Origin: a bacterium
Lineage (GTDB): Bacteria; Cyanobacteriota; Vampirovibrionia; Gastranaerophilales; JAILCC01
Length of the DNA stretch: 64,000 nt
Direction of reading: 5' to 3'
Assembly (NCBI GenBank): GCA_024680555.1
Contig: JAILCC010000016.1
Coordinates: 248,001 to 312,000, forward strand
Both the position numbers and the translations under genes were made by a program. Shown here piece after piece: positions 16,928 to 25,855 of the stretch (positions within the stretch are counted from its first letter, which is position 1; every line of letters starts with the position of its first letter). Below the pieces are notes generated by a model. That model was not told where the DNA came from. It was given only the letters and a program-made list of their open reading frames with translations, and did not search any database.

Positions 16928-18034
16928 ATGTGCAGAATTGGTTCAATTAAGTCAAAAAAATATATTCACCCATCTATGGTACTGAAGTTGATGCGCTCGC
17001 AACAAAAAGGGCACGACAACTCAGGCTTTGCTCTTGTTATGCAGGACTTGGGCGGAATTTTTGAAAACTACAAAAACCTGCCGATATTATCCATGGCAGT
17101 CAGTGACGACGGAATGAAATATGCCGAGGACTTACTTCATCAGATAGGTTTCACAAGGGTATTTCAGTATAATATGGAGGTTTTTCCGGACAGTTCTCTT
17201 GAAATTGAGACTATGCCAAACTACGTTTTTGAAGTTTTCCAATACCCGAAAAACTACAAGAATGCAACAAGGGAAGAAAAAGAAGACCTTTTACTTGATA
17301 CAAGGTTAAAACTCCGCTCATATTTAGAAAAAAATGATGAGGGATATGTATATTCATTTTGGGAAGATGTTATTTCTCTGAAAGAGATAGGCAATCCCAA
17401 TGATATCGGTAAATATTTCAATCTCTGGAGTGAAGATATAAATCTCAGTGCAAAAATTATTACGGTTCAGTGCAGACAAAACACGAACTATGATATAGTT
17501 CGTTATGCTGCACACCCGTTTTTTTTGCAGGGATACACAACTCTAACAAACGGCGAAAACACCTTTTATGAAAAGAATAAACTCCTTCAGCAAAAACTTC
17601 ATCGGGGTTATATCGGCTTTGAAAGCGATTCACAGTGCTTTCTGTACACCCTCCATTATGTACACAAAATATTAAAATGGCCATTAAAATATTACAAGCA
17701 CGTTTTAACCCCGTTGTCGTTTGAAGATATGGAAAAGAGAAAAGACAAAAATATCTTGGAAAGAATTAAGTCTTCCCTCTCAAATCTTGAAATAAACGGA
17801 CCTAATACAACCATCGGCGTACTTCCGGACGGAGTTATGTTTAATGTAATCGACTCCAAAAAATTAAGACCGACGGTAGTTTGCAAAGATAACGATATTG
17901 TTGTTATGACCTCAGAGGTTTGCGGCGCAAACGAAATTTTGCCCGACAGAGATATAACAAAAGATATTTATACGAATGAGCGAGAACTCGTTATAGTGGA
18001 CAATGACTTGAATATTCAAAGGATAGCCCAATGA
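16928..18034 (+). CDS. Glutamate synthase, class II glutamine amidotransferase subunit (stand-alone)
   Basis: The protein begins MCRIGSIKSKK, so removal of Met exposes the Cys2 nucleophile of class II (Ntn) amidotransferases, and HDNSGFALVMQD follows at about 34-45. It should release ammonia from glutamine. In most bacteria this is the N-terminal domain of GltB; here it is a separate gene of 368 residues, as in archaeal-type split enzymes. Its end overlaps the next gene by four bases (ATGA). The preceding 280 bases are very AT-rich with many A and T tracts and no clear ribosome site before the ATG. Confidence 0.85.
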   Translation: MCRIGSIKSKKYIHPSMVLKLMRSQQKGHDNSGFALVMQDLGGIFENYKNLPILSMAVSDDGMKYAEDLLHQIGFTRVFQYNMEVFPDSSLEIETMPNYVFEVFQYPKNYKNATREEKEDLLLDTRLKLRSYLEKNDEGYVYSFWEDVISLKEIGNPNDIGKYFNLWSEDINLSAKIITVQCRQNTNYDIVRYAAHPFFLQGYTTLTNGENTFYEKNKLLQQKLHRGYIGFESDSQCFLYTLHYVHKILKWPLKYYKHVLTPLSFEDMEKRKDKNILERIKSSLSNLEINGPNTTIGVLPDGVMFNVIDSKKLRPTVVCKDNDIVVMTSEVCGANEILPDRDITKDIYTNERELVIVDNDLNIQRIAQ

Positions 18035-19683
18035 CAACAGTAAACATAAACAGTATTTCAAAAGATGATTTGCCTTGGATAGTAGAGTATGACAGTGAAA
18101 AATGTATGCTTTGCGGTCATTGTGTTGCCGCATGTTCGTTCGGTGCAATTAAAGTAGATGTACAAAAAAGGAAAAAAGTTAGAGCAATTTCTAACGAAGA
18201 AGGTTTTCAAATTGATGAAACACAAAAGGCAATTCCGGTAATCAAACAGGTAATTGACGAAAAACATTTTTGCAGAGGATGCGGAATTTGCACAAAGGTT
18301 TGCCCTAACGGTGCAATCAAAATCACAAGGAACAAAACGGAAATTTTTGGTACAAGATACAGAGCCAAAACAGCAGACTCGGTAAAACGTGGCGGAAGAA
18401 GTAATCTCCATACGGAAGGCAGAACATTAGATAAAATCAAAGTGGGCAGAATTTCACAAATGACTGACCCCTCTTTGGATGCAATAAGGCATACTTTTGA
18501 CCTTAGAACTACACTTGGCAGAGTGGTTAGTGCGGATAATCTTGATTTTAAGGTTGTAGATGGTGAACTACAGGAAAACCAAACGGAAAATCTCCCCGCT
18601 AATACGTCTATTTACCCAATCATGTTTTCCGATATGTCCATTGGTGCCTTATCCCCTAGAATGTGGGAAGCTATAGCAATTGCAACAGCATATTTGAATG
18701 AAGTCAAACACATTCCGATAAGAATGGCAACAGGTGAAGGCGGCATTCCCGACAAATTGTTGCGTTCAAAATACCTAAAATATATGATTTTGCAAATTGC
18801 ATCAGGTCATTTTGGGTGGAACAGAATTATAAATTCTATGCCCTATATGCAAGAAGATCCGGCAGGTATTTTAATAAAAATCGGACAAGGTGCAAAACCC
18901 GGTGACGGCGGACTTCTTATGGCGCAAAAGAATGTAAAACTAATTCAAGAAATCAGAGGCGTACCAAAAGCCGATTTGCTAAGCCCGCCTAATCACCAAG
19001 GCTTATACTCAATCGAAGAAAGCGTTCAAAAGATGTTCTTATCCATGAACTGCGCTTTCAAATTCAAAGTTCCGGTTGCGATAAAAGTTGCGGCTTCATC
19101 AACTAGCGTAAATGTTTATAACAACCTACTCAGAGATCCGTATAACATCGTTGGCGGTTTCTTTATCGATGGTTTACAGGGTGGAACAGGTGCAGCACAC
19201 GAAATATCTCTTAACCACACCGGACACCCTATCGTATCAAAACTGAGAGATTGTTACCTTGCTGCAGTTCATCAAGGCAAGCAGGGACAAATTCCTATCT
19301 TTGCAGGCGGCGGAATCGGTATGAACGGAAACCTCGCAGCAGATACGTTCAAAATGATTTGTCTTGGCGCAAGCGGCGTATTTATAGGAAAGTTGATATT
19401 ACAAATAGCAGGTTGCGTGGGAAATGATTTCGGAAAATGCAATGCTTGCAATACAGGCTGCTGTCCTATCGGAATAACGACACAAAATCCTAAACTTATG
19501 CAAAGGCTCGATGTAGATACGGTTGCTCAAAATATCGTCAATTACATTTGTGCAACTGATATTGAACTTAAAAAACTTCTTGCTCCTGTCGGAAACTCAA
19601 CTTTGCCTGTAGGAAGAAGCGACGCACTTGTCTGCGTGGACAAAAATGTGGCAGAAAGACTTGCAATACAATATGTATGCTAA
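18031..19683 (+). CDS. Glutamate synthase, ferredoxin plus FMN synthase subunit
   Basis: The 550 residues start with two [4Fe-4S] ferredoxin motifs (C25, C28, C31, C35 in CMLCGHCVAAC and C81, C84, C87, C91 in CRGCGICTKVC). Then comes the FMN-binding glutamate synthase barrel with MATGEGGIP, KIGQGAKPGDGG, LLSPPNHQGLYS, DGLQGGTGAA and IFAGGGIGMNGN. CNACNTGCCPIGITTQ near the end fits the [3Fe-4S] site. It forms glutamate from 2-oxoglutarate and ammonia. The gene sits between the amidotransferase and the GXGXG-GltD fusion, so three genes together make one glutamate synthase. Confidence 0.9.
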   Translation: MTTVNINSISKDDLPWIVEYDSEKCMLCGHCVAACSFGAIKVDVQKRKKVRAISNEEGFQIDETQKAIPVIKQVIDEKHFCRGCGICTKVCPNGAIKITRNKTEIFGTRYRAKTADSVKRGGRSNLHTEGRTLDKIKVGRISQMTDPSLDAIRHTFDLRTTLGRVVSADNLDFKVVDGELQENQTENLPANTSIYPIMFSDMSIGALSPRMWEAIAIATAYLNEVKHIPIRMATGEGGIPDKLLRSKYLKYMILQIASGHFGWNRIINSMPYMQEDPAGILIKIGQGAKPGDGGLLMAQKNVKLIQEIRGVPKADLLSPPNHQGLYSIEESVQKMFLSMNCAFKFKVPVAIKVAASSTSVNVYNNLLRDPYNIVGGFFIDGLQGGTGAAHEISLNHTGHPIVSKLRDCYLAAVHQGKQGQIPIFAGGGIGMNGNLAADTFKMICLGASGVFIGKLILQIAGCVGNDFGKCNACNTGCCPIGITTQNPKLMQRLDVDTVAQNIVNYICATDIELKKLLAPVGNSTLPVGRSDALVCVDKNVAERLAIQYVC

Positions 19684-19693
19684 CGGTGAAAAG

Positions 19694-21988
19694 ATGAAAA
19701 AGATTATAAATACACTTGAGAATAATGAAAGAAAATCAACCCAAATTTTAATGCAGGAAATTTGGTCTGCAATAGAAGAAGGGGTTAATGATTTTGAAAT
19801 AGATGCTTGCGGTCAGCACAATATCGGCGGCTCTGTTTGGGGAAAAGACGGAAGTGAATTAACTTTTCATATAACCAACCCCGGTCAGCGTACAGGCTCA
19901 ATGGGAGTAAAAGGTACAAACATTTATATAAACGGTTCTGCTCCTGCAGATACAGGTTGGTTAAATTCCGGAGCAAAAATTGTTGTTTTGGGTGATAGCG
20001 GTGACACGACCGGACATTGTGCCGCATCCGGCAAAATATATGTTGCAGGAAATGTTGGTACACGTTCCGGGGCATTGATGAAAAAAGACCCGAAATTTGA
20101 AGCACCGGAACTTTGGGTTCTAAAATCGACAGGCTCATTTTCTTTTGAATTTATGGGCGGCGGCATAGCCGTTGTTTGCGGCTTGGGATGCGAAGATATG
20201 CCATCCGTACTTGGAGACAGAGCTTGCGTCGGTATGGTTGGCGGTATTGTATATGTAAGAGGCGGAATTAAAAACCTTTCTGATGACGTATTCTTGCTTG
20301 ACCTAGATGAAAACGACACCGACTTTTTAACCGAAGGGTTAAAAACATACTTAAAAGAAATAAACCAAGAAGAATTTTATGAAGAATTATGTGACTTTTC
20401 AAAATGGCACAAAATAGTTGCCAAAACTTATGAAGAAAGACAAAAGCAAAACAATATCTCGCTCAAAACTTTCAGGACAAATAAGTGGATGGAAGAAATC
20501 GGCGGCTCTATTTTCTCAGACCTTATTTCAGATGATTTCAAATCTCATGATTTGGTTCAAACAGGAGTTTCAAGACTACGCAGACCTAATTGGAAAAACT
20601 ACGCATACTCTGCTCCCTGCGAATACAACTGCCCGATAAAAATTCCTACCCAAAAAAGATTTTCATTGTTAAGAGCAGGAAAAATCAAAGAAGCTCTTGA
20701 ACTCGTCTTAGAATATAGTCCTTTTCCGGCAAGCGTATGCGGTCAGGTTTGTCCTAACTTATGCTTGAATAATTGCTCTCGTTTAAAAGTTGATGAACCT
20801 ATGGATGTAAAAATGTTGGGGTCTTTATCAAAAAATATAAAAGTTGAACCGCCAAAAATTACTTCTTCTAAAAAAGTTGCCGTAATAGGTGCCGGTGTAG
20901 CCGGAATTTCAACGGCTTGGCAGCTTGCAAGAAAAGGTTATGAAGTGGAAATTTTTGAACAGGATAACAAAATCGGCGGCAAACTTGCCCAAGTTATTCC
21001 GGAAGAAAGATTAAGCAAAGAGATTTTGGATACAGAAATAGAAAGATTTAAAAATCTCGGAATGAAAATAAATCTTTCAACAAAAGTTACAAATGAATTA
21101 TTTAATAAAATAGAAAATGATTTTGATGCAGTAGTTATTTCAATAGGGGCGCACGGCGCAGTTGTTATTCCGTTTGAAGGATACGAAAGACTGATAAAAG
21201 GGTTGAATTTCCTAAAAGAAACCAAAAACGGAAAGAAATACGACCTCGGCGAAAAAGTTGTTGTAATAGGTGCAGGAAACGCAGCTATGGACGTTATTAC
21301 CGAGGTGTATAAACAAGGCGCAAAAGAAGTTACTGCTATCGATATAAGAGAGCCGTCCGCATTTGAAAAGGAAATTAAAGCAGCCGAAAAACTCGGAGCT
21401 AAAATCTTGTACCCCTGCTTCACTCAAAAAATAACCGAAGAAGGTGTATATTTAAAAGACGGAAGATTTCTCGAAGCAGACAGTGTCATTATTTCCGTCG
21501 GAGACAGACCTGTTTTCGATTTCTTGAACAAAGATTATTTGGACGAAAAATCAAAAGTAAAAATAAACGAATTTATGCAGACAGAAAACCCAAAAGTCTT
21601 TGCAATAGGTGATGCCATAAAATCAGGATTATTCACAAATGCAATAGCTGACGGGAAACACTGCGCCGAAAACGTTATAAAATTCCTTAATAACGAATCC
21701 CTGATAGCCGTAAAAGAGAAAGACGTAATTCCCGAACACAGGATAAAGTCGGAATACTACGAGTGCTACAATTCAAACTGCGATAACGAACAAAACAGAT
21801 GTTTGAGCTGCGGCTACTGTAGAGATTGCGGCTTATGCAAGCAAAGCTGCCCGCAAAACGCAATTTCAAGAATAGAAAAAGAAAATGGAAAGTTTGAATA
21901 TGTTTCTGATTCGGAAAAATGTATAGGCTGCGGAATTTGTGCAGGACTTTGTCCGTGCGGTATTTGGGAAATCGAATTAAATAAGTAA
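19694..21988 (+). CDS. Glutamate synthase GXGXG domain fused to GltD-like flavoprotein and C-terminal ferredoxin
   Basis: The start is taken at 19694 (MKKIINTLENNERK), ten bases after the previous stop with GGTGA upstream. The first 250 residues of 764 form the GXGXG beta-helix normally at the end of GltB (NIGGSVWG, GSMGVKG, GDTTGHCAASG, GMVGGIVYVRGG). A GltD-like part follows, with Cys pairs (CEYNCP; CGQVCPNLC), an FAD fold VAVIGAGVAGIS, an NAD(P) fold VVVIGAGNAAMD and AIGDAI. The end carries two [4Fe-4S] motifs (CGLCKQSCP; CIGCGICAGLCP). This joins domains of two canonical subunits in one chain and probably feeds NAD(P)H electrons to the FMN subunit. Confidence 0.88.
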   Translation: MKKIINTLENNERKSTQILMQEIWSAIEEGVNDFEIDACGQHNIGGSVWGKDGSELTFHITNPGQRTGSMGVKGTNIYINGSAPADTGWLNSGAKIVVLGDSGDTTGHCAASGKIYVAGNVGTRSGALMKKDPKFEAPELWVLKSTGSFSFEFMGGGIAVVCGLGCEDMPSVLGDRACVGMVGGIVYVRGGIKNLSDDVFLLDLDENDTDFLTEGLKTYLKEINQEEFYEELCDFSKWHKIVAKTYEERQKQNNISLKTFRTNKWMEEIGGSIFSDLISDDFKSHDLVQTGVSRLRRPNWKNYAYSAPCEYNCPIKIPTQKRFSLLRAGKIKEALELVLEYSPFPASVCGQVCPNLCLNNCSRLKVDEPMDVKMLGSLSKNIKVEPPKITSSKKVAVIGAGVAGISTAWQLARKGYEVEIFEQDNKIGGKLAQVIPEERLSKEILDTEIERFKNLGMKINLSTKVTNELFNKIENDFDAVVISIGAHGAVVIPFEGYERLIKGLNFLKETKNGKKYDLGEKVVVIGAGNAAMDVITEVYKQGAKEVTAIDIREPSAFEKEIKAAEKLGAKILYPCFTQKITEEGVYLKDGRFLEADSVIISVGDRPVFDFLNKDYLDEKSKVKINEFMQTENPKVFAIGDAIKSGLFTNAIADGKHCAENVIKFLNNESLIAVKEKDVIPEHRIKSEYYECYNSNCDNEQNRCLSCGYCRDCGLCKQSCPQNAISRIEKENGKFEYVSDSEKCIGCGICAGLCPCGIWEIELNK

Positions 21989-22042
21989 TTTTATGGCATA
22001 CCTAAACATATTGTAAACATTTGTTATCATACCATTTTCTAA

Positions 22043-22071
22043 TTGACAAATAATTTTTTTTAGGGTTTTAT
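22043..22071 (+). promoter_or_regulatory. Sigma-70 promoter upstream of the 22241 gene
   Basis: A perfect TTGACA at 22043-22048 and TTTTAT at 22066-22071 with a 17-base spacer. It would give a leader of about 160 bases that contains the hairpin at 22193-22226. Confidence 0.6.
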
Positions 22072-22192
22072 AAAAAGTATGAGATATTCTGTTATGAACA
22101 ATTTAATTTATTGTTGTTGCAAGTTTTCGTGTAGAAGAACTTGCTTATAACTTTGTGTAAATAAAATTAATTGGTCAGATAAAAGCATTAAT

Positions 22193-22226
22193 CAGGTTCT
22201 TAGAAGCATTTCAAGAGCCTGTTTTT
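22193..22226 (+). terminator. Terminator-like hairpin in the leader of the 22241 gene
   Basis: CAGGTTCTT and AAGAGCCTG pair (one G-T) around an 11-base loop and are followed by TTTTT. It lies between a good promoter and the ribosome site at 22229. It could end the glutamate synthase operon, or act as an attenuator for the next gene. Confidence 0.55.
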
Positions 22227-22240
22227 GATAGGAAACAGAA

Positions 22241-23662
22241 ATGAAAATAAACAATATTATTAATGATAATACAAATTTTAATGGACAAATGGGCGCATTA
22301 TCAAATGTACTCTATACTCTAAGCAATAACGATATGCTTAATGCCTCTTTCGTTGATATATTTGCTATGGATACCCCGAGAACTATAGTTGAAACAAATC
22401 ACAGGGGTAAACAAGCTGGAATTGAAATGGGCTTTAGAGAATACACAGGAACTTTTATTGCAGAATTTTCTGCAGCAATTTTTGCTATTTTAACTTCAAA
22501 ATTTATTTCTAAAAAATTAAATCCTGATGTAAAAGTAAATTCTGGTTCCTGGATAACCAACAACGGTTTAAATGTATTCTCAGATATTTTCAACAAATCT
22601 AATAAAACGCCAAGAAGTTATGTCGAAAACGTGCTTAATTCTTTAATAGGAGTAGTTGGGGCAGAAAATAGAAACTTTGCAGATATTGATAAAAATAAAA
22701 CAAAACCTGTTATTGAAAAATTAACAAGTTTAATTACAAATAAGGTATTAGATAAAAATTCAAGTAAAAAGGTGCTATCAGACATTCAAGATGAAATAAT
22801 AAACCTGCTTGGTGCAGATAACACAATTACAATAAGGTCAGGTAAAAATGAGATAACAGCAAATCTTTCTCATACACTTAGAGATATTGTTGATTCCGGT
22901 AAAAATATTTTCTTTACTGTAACAAAACAAAATTCAACCGAAATTTTGTCCAAATTAAAAACAATGAATAAATTGAGAATCGGTATTGCAATACCCTTAT
23001 CAATGGGACTTGCAATTACTAACCAGTATTTAAATCGTTATTTAACCAAAAAAAGAACAGGAATTGACAATTTTGTCGGCGAAAACGGCTACGAAAATAA
23101 TGTGAAAGATAAAAACGAAAAGAAATCAGAAAAAGGTTTATGGCTTAAAAAAATAATTTCCGCCGGAATTTTTGTTTTAATGTTGACAAAAGTTATGGGG
23201 GTAAAAAAGCCTGCTGACTTTATCAAAAAATTAGAGTTTGACGGTCCTGCAACAAGCGGAAATGCTATTAAAACGATATACGGAACTTTAATTTTAGGCA
23301 GAATTTTTGCCTCAAAAGATTCAACAGAACTCAGAGAAACTAATGTAAGAGATTATTTGGGCTTTTTGAATTGGCTAGTTTTGGGTGGTTTTGTAGCCAA
23401 AGGGGTTGGACAAATATTAGATTCAAAGCAAAAAAATTTATTTAATATTTCTAAAAAAGGTAAAGGTATCGGGCATTGGCTTAAAGATGTATCGTTAAAA
23501 TCTCAAAAAGAAATAATTGCGCAAGGTGGTAACGTAAAAGCAAATTTAAGAAAACTAAATATTGCTCAACTATCAGGAATTGCATATTCTGCTATAATGC
23601 TTGGCATACTCTTACCAAAATTGAATATATGGATGACTAAGAAAAAGGAAGATAAGAGGTAA
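22241..23662 (+). CDS. Hypothetical membrane protein with N-terminal NFNG tag
   Basis: This 473-residue protein belongs to no family I know. It starts MKINNIINDNTNFNGQMGAL, a tag resembling those at 5800 and 36748. Hydrophobic segments lie near residues 70-90, 245-265, 305-325, 375-395 and 445-465. The last is GIAYSAIMLGILLPKLNIW followed by a lysine-rich tail (MTKKKEDKR). The same end pattern (hydrophobic, Pro, Lys tail) appears in the hypothetical proteins at 36748, 48426 and 49664. AGGA lies eight bases before the ATG. The SGNH hydrolase starts two bases after the stop. Confidence 0.75.
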   Translation: MKINNIINDNTNFNGQMGALSNVLYTLSNNDMLNASFVDIFAMDTPRTIVETNHRGKQAGIEMGFREYTGTFIAEFSAAIFAILTSKFISKKLNPDVKVNSGSWITNNGLNVFSDIFNKSNKTPRSYVENVLNSLIGVVGAENRNFADIDKNKTKPVIEKLTSLITNKVLDKNSSKKVLSDIQDEIINLLGADNTITIRSGKNEITANLSHTLRDIVDSGKNIFFTVTKQNSTEILSKLKTMNKLRIGIAIPLSMGLAITNQYLNRYLTKKRTGIDNFVGENGYENNVKDKNEKKSEKGLWLKKIISAGIFVLMLTKVMGVKKPADFIKKLEFDGPATSGNAIKTIYGTLILGRIFASKDSTELRETNVRDYLGFLNWLVLGGFVAKGVGQILDSKQKNLFNISKKGKGIGHWLKDVSLKSQKEIIAQGGNVKANLRKLNIAQLSGIAYSAIMLGILLPKLNIWMTKKKEDKR

Positions 23663-23664
23663 AA

Positions 23665-24285
23665 ATGAAAAAGATTATTTGCTACGGAGATTCAAATACA
23701 TTCGGTTTTAATCCGAAAGATAATTCAAGATTTGATGAAGAGACTCGTTGGACTTCTATTTTACAGAAAAATTTAGGAAGTGATTACGAAGTTATAAATG
23801 AAGGAATGTGCGACAGAACCGGTTTTGTAAACAACCCAAAAGGTTTTTTATTCTCAGCGTCTAAGCATTATCCAAAATTTATTGCCCAAACAAATGGTAT
23901 TGATTTTCTTATCCTTTGGGTAGGAACAAATGATTTGCAATTTCAATACAATATAAGTATAGGCACCATTGAAAAGGGATTGAGGCAGCTGATAGATTTG
24001 GCGCAAGAAAAAGTCAAAAATATAATAATAGTTTCTCCTGTTATTTTGGATGAAAAGGTGTTAGAAGGATTTTTTAGTTTTCAGTTTAATGAAGAAAGCA
24101 TTGTTAAATCAAGAAAAATTGGTAGAATCTTTAGACAAATCTCAAACGCAAATCATTGTGTGTATTTTGATGTAAATAAAATAGTAACACCATCAGACAT
24201 TGACGGTTTACATTATGATAAAAAAGGACATAAACTCATCGGGGAAAAGTTGGCAGAACTCATTAAAACGCAATTCCGCTCCTGA
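23665..24285 (+). CDS. SGNH/GDSL-family hydrolase
   Basis: A 206-residue esterase or lipase-like enzyme. Block I is YGDSNTFGF with nucleophile S10, the Asn block is GTND at 87-90, and DIDGLH supplies D180 and H183, so all four blocks are present. It is probably cytosolic, having no signal peptide. The substrate is unknown; related enzymes remove acyl or acetyl groups from sugars or lipids. It follows the tagged membrane protein by two bases, and its end overlaps the convergent oprB gene by 23 bases. Confidence 0.9.
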   Translation: MKKIICYGDSNTFGFNPKDNSRFDEETRWTSILQKNLGSDYEVINEGMCDRTGFVNNPKGFLFSASKHYPKFIAQTNGIDFLILWVGTNDLQFQYNISIGTIEKGLRQLIDLAQEKVKNIIIVSPVILDEKVLEGFFSFQFNEESIVKSRKIGRIFRQISNANHCVYFDVNKIVTPSDIDGLHYDKKGHKLIGEKLAELIKTQFRS

Positions 24286-25474
24286 TGCCGATTGCAAAGG
24301 AGTCTTTTGTATTTCCGCCGGGTTTTATAATGTATTGAAAGTCGGGCTGAATATACAAAAAGTTTGTCAGCTGTATTTTATAAAAAAGTTCTATCACTTT
24401 TTCGGAGGTCATATTTTCAGCTTTTTTAAGCTGCTTATCAAATTGATGCCACCCGAATGCAATACCAATAGCGTCTTTTTTCCTTTTTTGAGTAACTCCG
24501 TTTAAAACCGCACCCACCCCAAAATAATATGGCACATCATTGATTCCTCTTCTTGCATAGCCAAATTGTCCGAATAGGTTTACCCCGCCTGATTTGTCTT
24601 CAAACCTGTTTATGATTTTCTGGTCTATTCCGCCATAAATCCCATAATTATTACGCTTTTCTGAGCCAGAAAATGCATCATATTTACCTGTTTTTATCCA
24701 ACTGCCAACCAGATATTTCCCCTCTTTGCCGCCGATATTAGTCTGCTTATACACTTCAGAAATGTTAAAGTAATTATTACTTCCAGTAAAAAAGCTTTTG
24801 GGATTTGCACCTATGGCAAGATTTCCGTCATAAAAGCCATTCTGAACATATATATCATGCGGAAATTTCACCCTTGCTCGAACCCCCATCTGCTGACTCG
24901 GGAAAAGCGGCATAGGGGTATTATCTATAAAGGAAAACGCCAAATTCAAAAAGTTAAAACCGGTATCAAGTGCCTGAAAGTCCATATTTGCATCCTGCTT
25001 ACCGACTTTAATATTAAATAAATCATCCTTGAAACTGTGTTCATAATAAAGCTCCGAAATTTGATTTATTGAACGCATAGGGTCAAATGAGTTTACATCT
25101 GAATATGTCCCCAAATAGTCCATTGAATTTATTCCGCTATTTCCGACTTGATAGAGTATAAAAAATCTTCCGCCTTTATACCAGTTCAGCTTTTCGGTAT
25201 CAAGCTCAAGGGACAGATTATAAAGCCCCTGATATGTACCTTTTGCAGAGCGTTTTGAACGATTTCTCATAACAAAAGAGTCAATCAAATATGAACTTTG
25301 AATGTTGATACCCTTAGCCTCAAGCTCACCTCTTAAACCTTTATAATCAAAAAGGTATGGGGATTGCTTGATTGCTTCAAGAGAAAAAGGTCCAAAACGC
25401 TCTTGTTCTTCTTCTATTGCTATAGCGGGAAAACAAACAAGCAATAAAAGAAAGATAAAAAACAGTCTTTTCAT
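24263..25474 (-). CDS. OprB-family outer-membrane porin
   Basis: The 403 residues begin with a signal peptide (MKRLFFIFLLLLVCFPAIA). Then comes the OprB pattern: YKGLRGELEAKGI, many amphipathic strands alternating aromatic residues, KVGKQDANMDF, and a terminal phenylalanine for outer-membrane insertion. OprB-type porins pass sugars in Pseudomonas, but cyanobacterial relatives may carry ions or other small solutes. It begins two bases after glnB in the glnA-amtB-glnB run, so it is likely induced with nitrogen genes. Confidence 0.82.
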   Translation of the reverse strand: MKRLFFIFLLLLVCFPAIAIEEEQERFGPFSLEAIKQSPYLFDYKGLRGELEAKGINIQSSYLIDSFVMRNRSKRSAKGTYQGLYNLSLELDTEKLNWYKGGRFFILYQVGNSGINSMDYLGTYSDVNSFDPMRSINQISELYYEHSFKDDLFNIKVGKQDANMDFQALDTGFNFLNLAFSFIDNTPMPLFPSQQMGVRARVKFPHDIYVQNGFYDGNLAIGANPKSFFTGSNNYFNISEVYKQTNIGGKEGKYLVGSWIKTGKYDAFSGSEKRNNYGIYGGIDQKIINRFEDKSGGVNLFGQFGYARRGINDVPYYFGVGAVLNGVTQKRKKDAIGIAFGWHQFDKQLKKAENMTSEKVIELFYKIQLTNFLYIQPDFQYIIKPGGNTKDSFAIGIRSGIAF

Positions 25475-25476
25475 TT

Positions 25477-25815
25477 TTACAACGCAACCGAACCTTCCTC
25501 GGATGTCCTTATTCTTATTGCGTTTTCAATATTATAAACAAAAATTTTGCCATCGCCGATACTGCCTGTCTTTGCATGCAAAATTATTGCATCAATTACT
25601 TTTTCAAGTTTTTCATCATCAACAACGACTTCTATTTTAATTTTTGGAATAAAACTTACGGCAATTTCCGATGTCCTATAGATTTCTTTGTGTCCGCCCT
25701 GCGAACCGAACCCCTCAACATAAGTTACCGTCATTCCGTGGACACCCAATTCCACAAGAGAGTTTTTAATTTCTTCAATTTTATATGGCTTAATTATTGC
25801 TTCTATCTTTTTCAT
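25477..25815 (-). CDS. glnB: PII nitrogen regulatory protein
   Basis: A 112-residue trimeric sensor of ATP/ADP and 2-oxoglutarate that normally binds AmtB and other targets. It keeps the family frame (MKKIEAIIKPYKIEEIK, TGSIGDGKIFV, RIRTSEEG). In the T-loop, EIYRTSEIAVSF gives Y46, S49, E50 and I51. The uridylylation tyrosine Y51 of proteobacterial GlnB is therefore isoleucine. S49, the phosphorylation site in several cyanobacterial PII proteins, is kept. It lies directly downstream of amtB (gap of 40 bases), the usual pairing. Confidence 0.95.
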   Translation of the reverse strand: MKKIEAIIKPYKIEEIKNSLVELGVHGMTVTYVEGFGSQGGHKEIYRTSEIAVSFIPKIKIEVVVDDEKLEKVIDAIILHAKTGSIGDGKIFVYNIENAIRIRTSEEGSVAL

Positions 25816-25855
25816 AATTTACATCCTCTTTTATTTTGAATTTTTAAAAAAGTAG

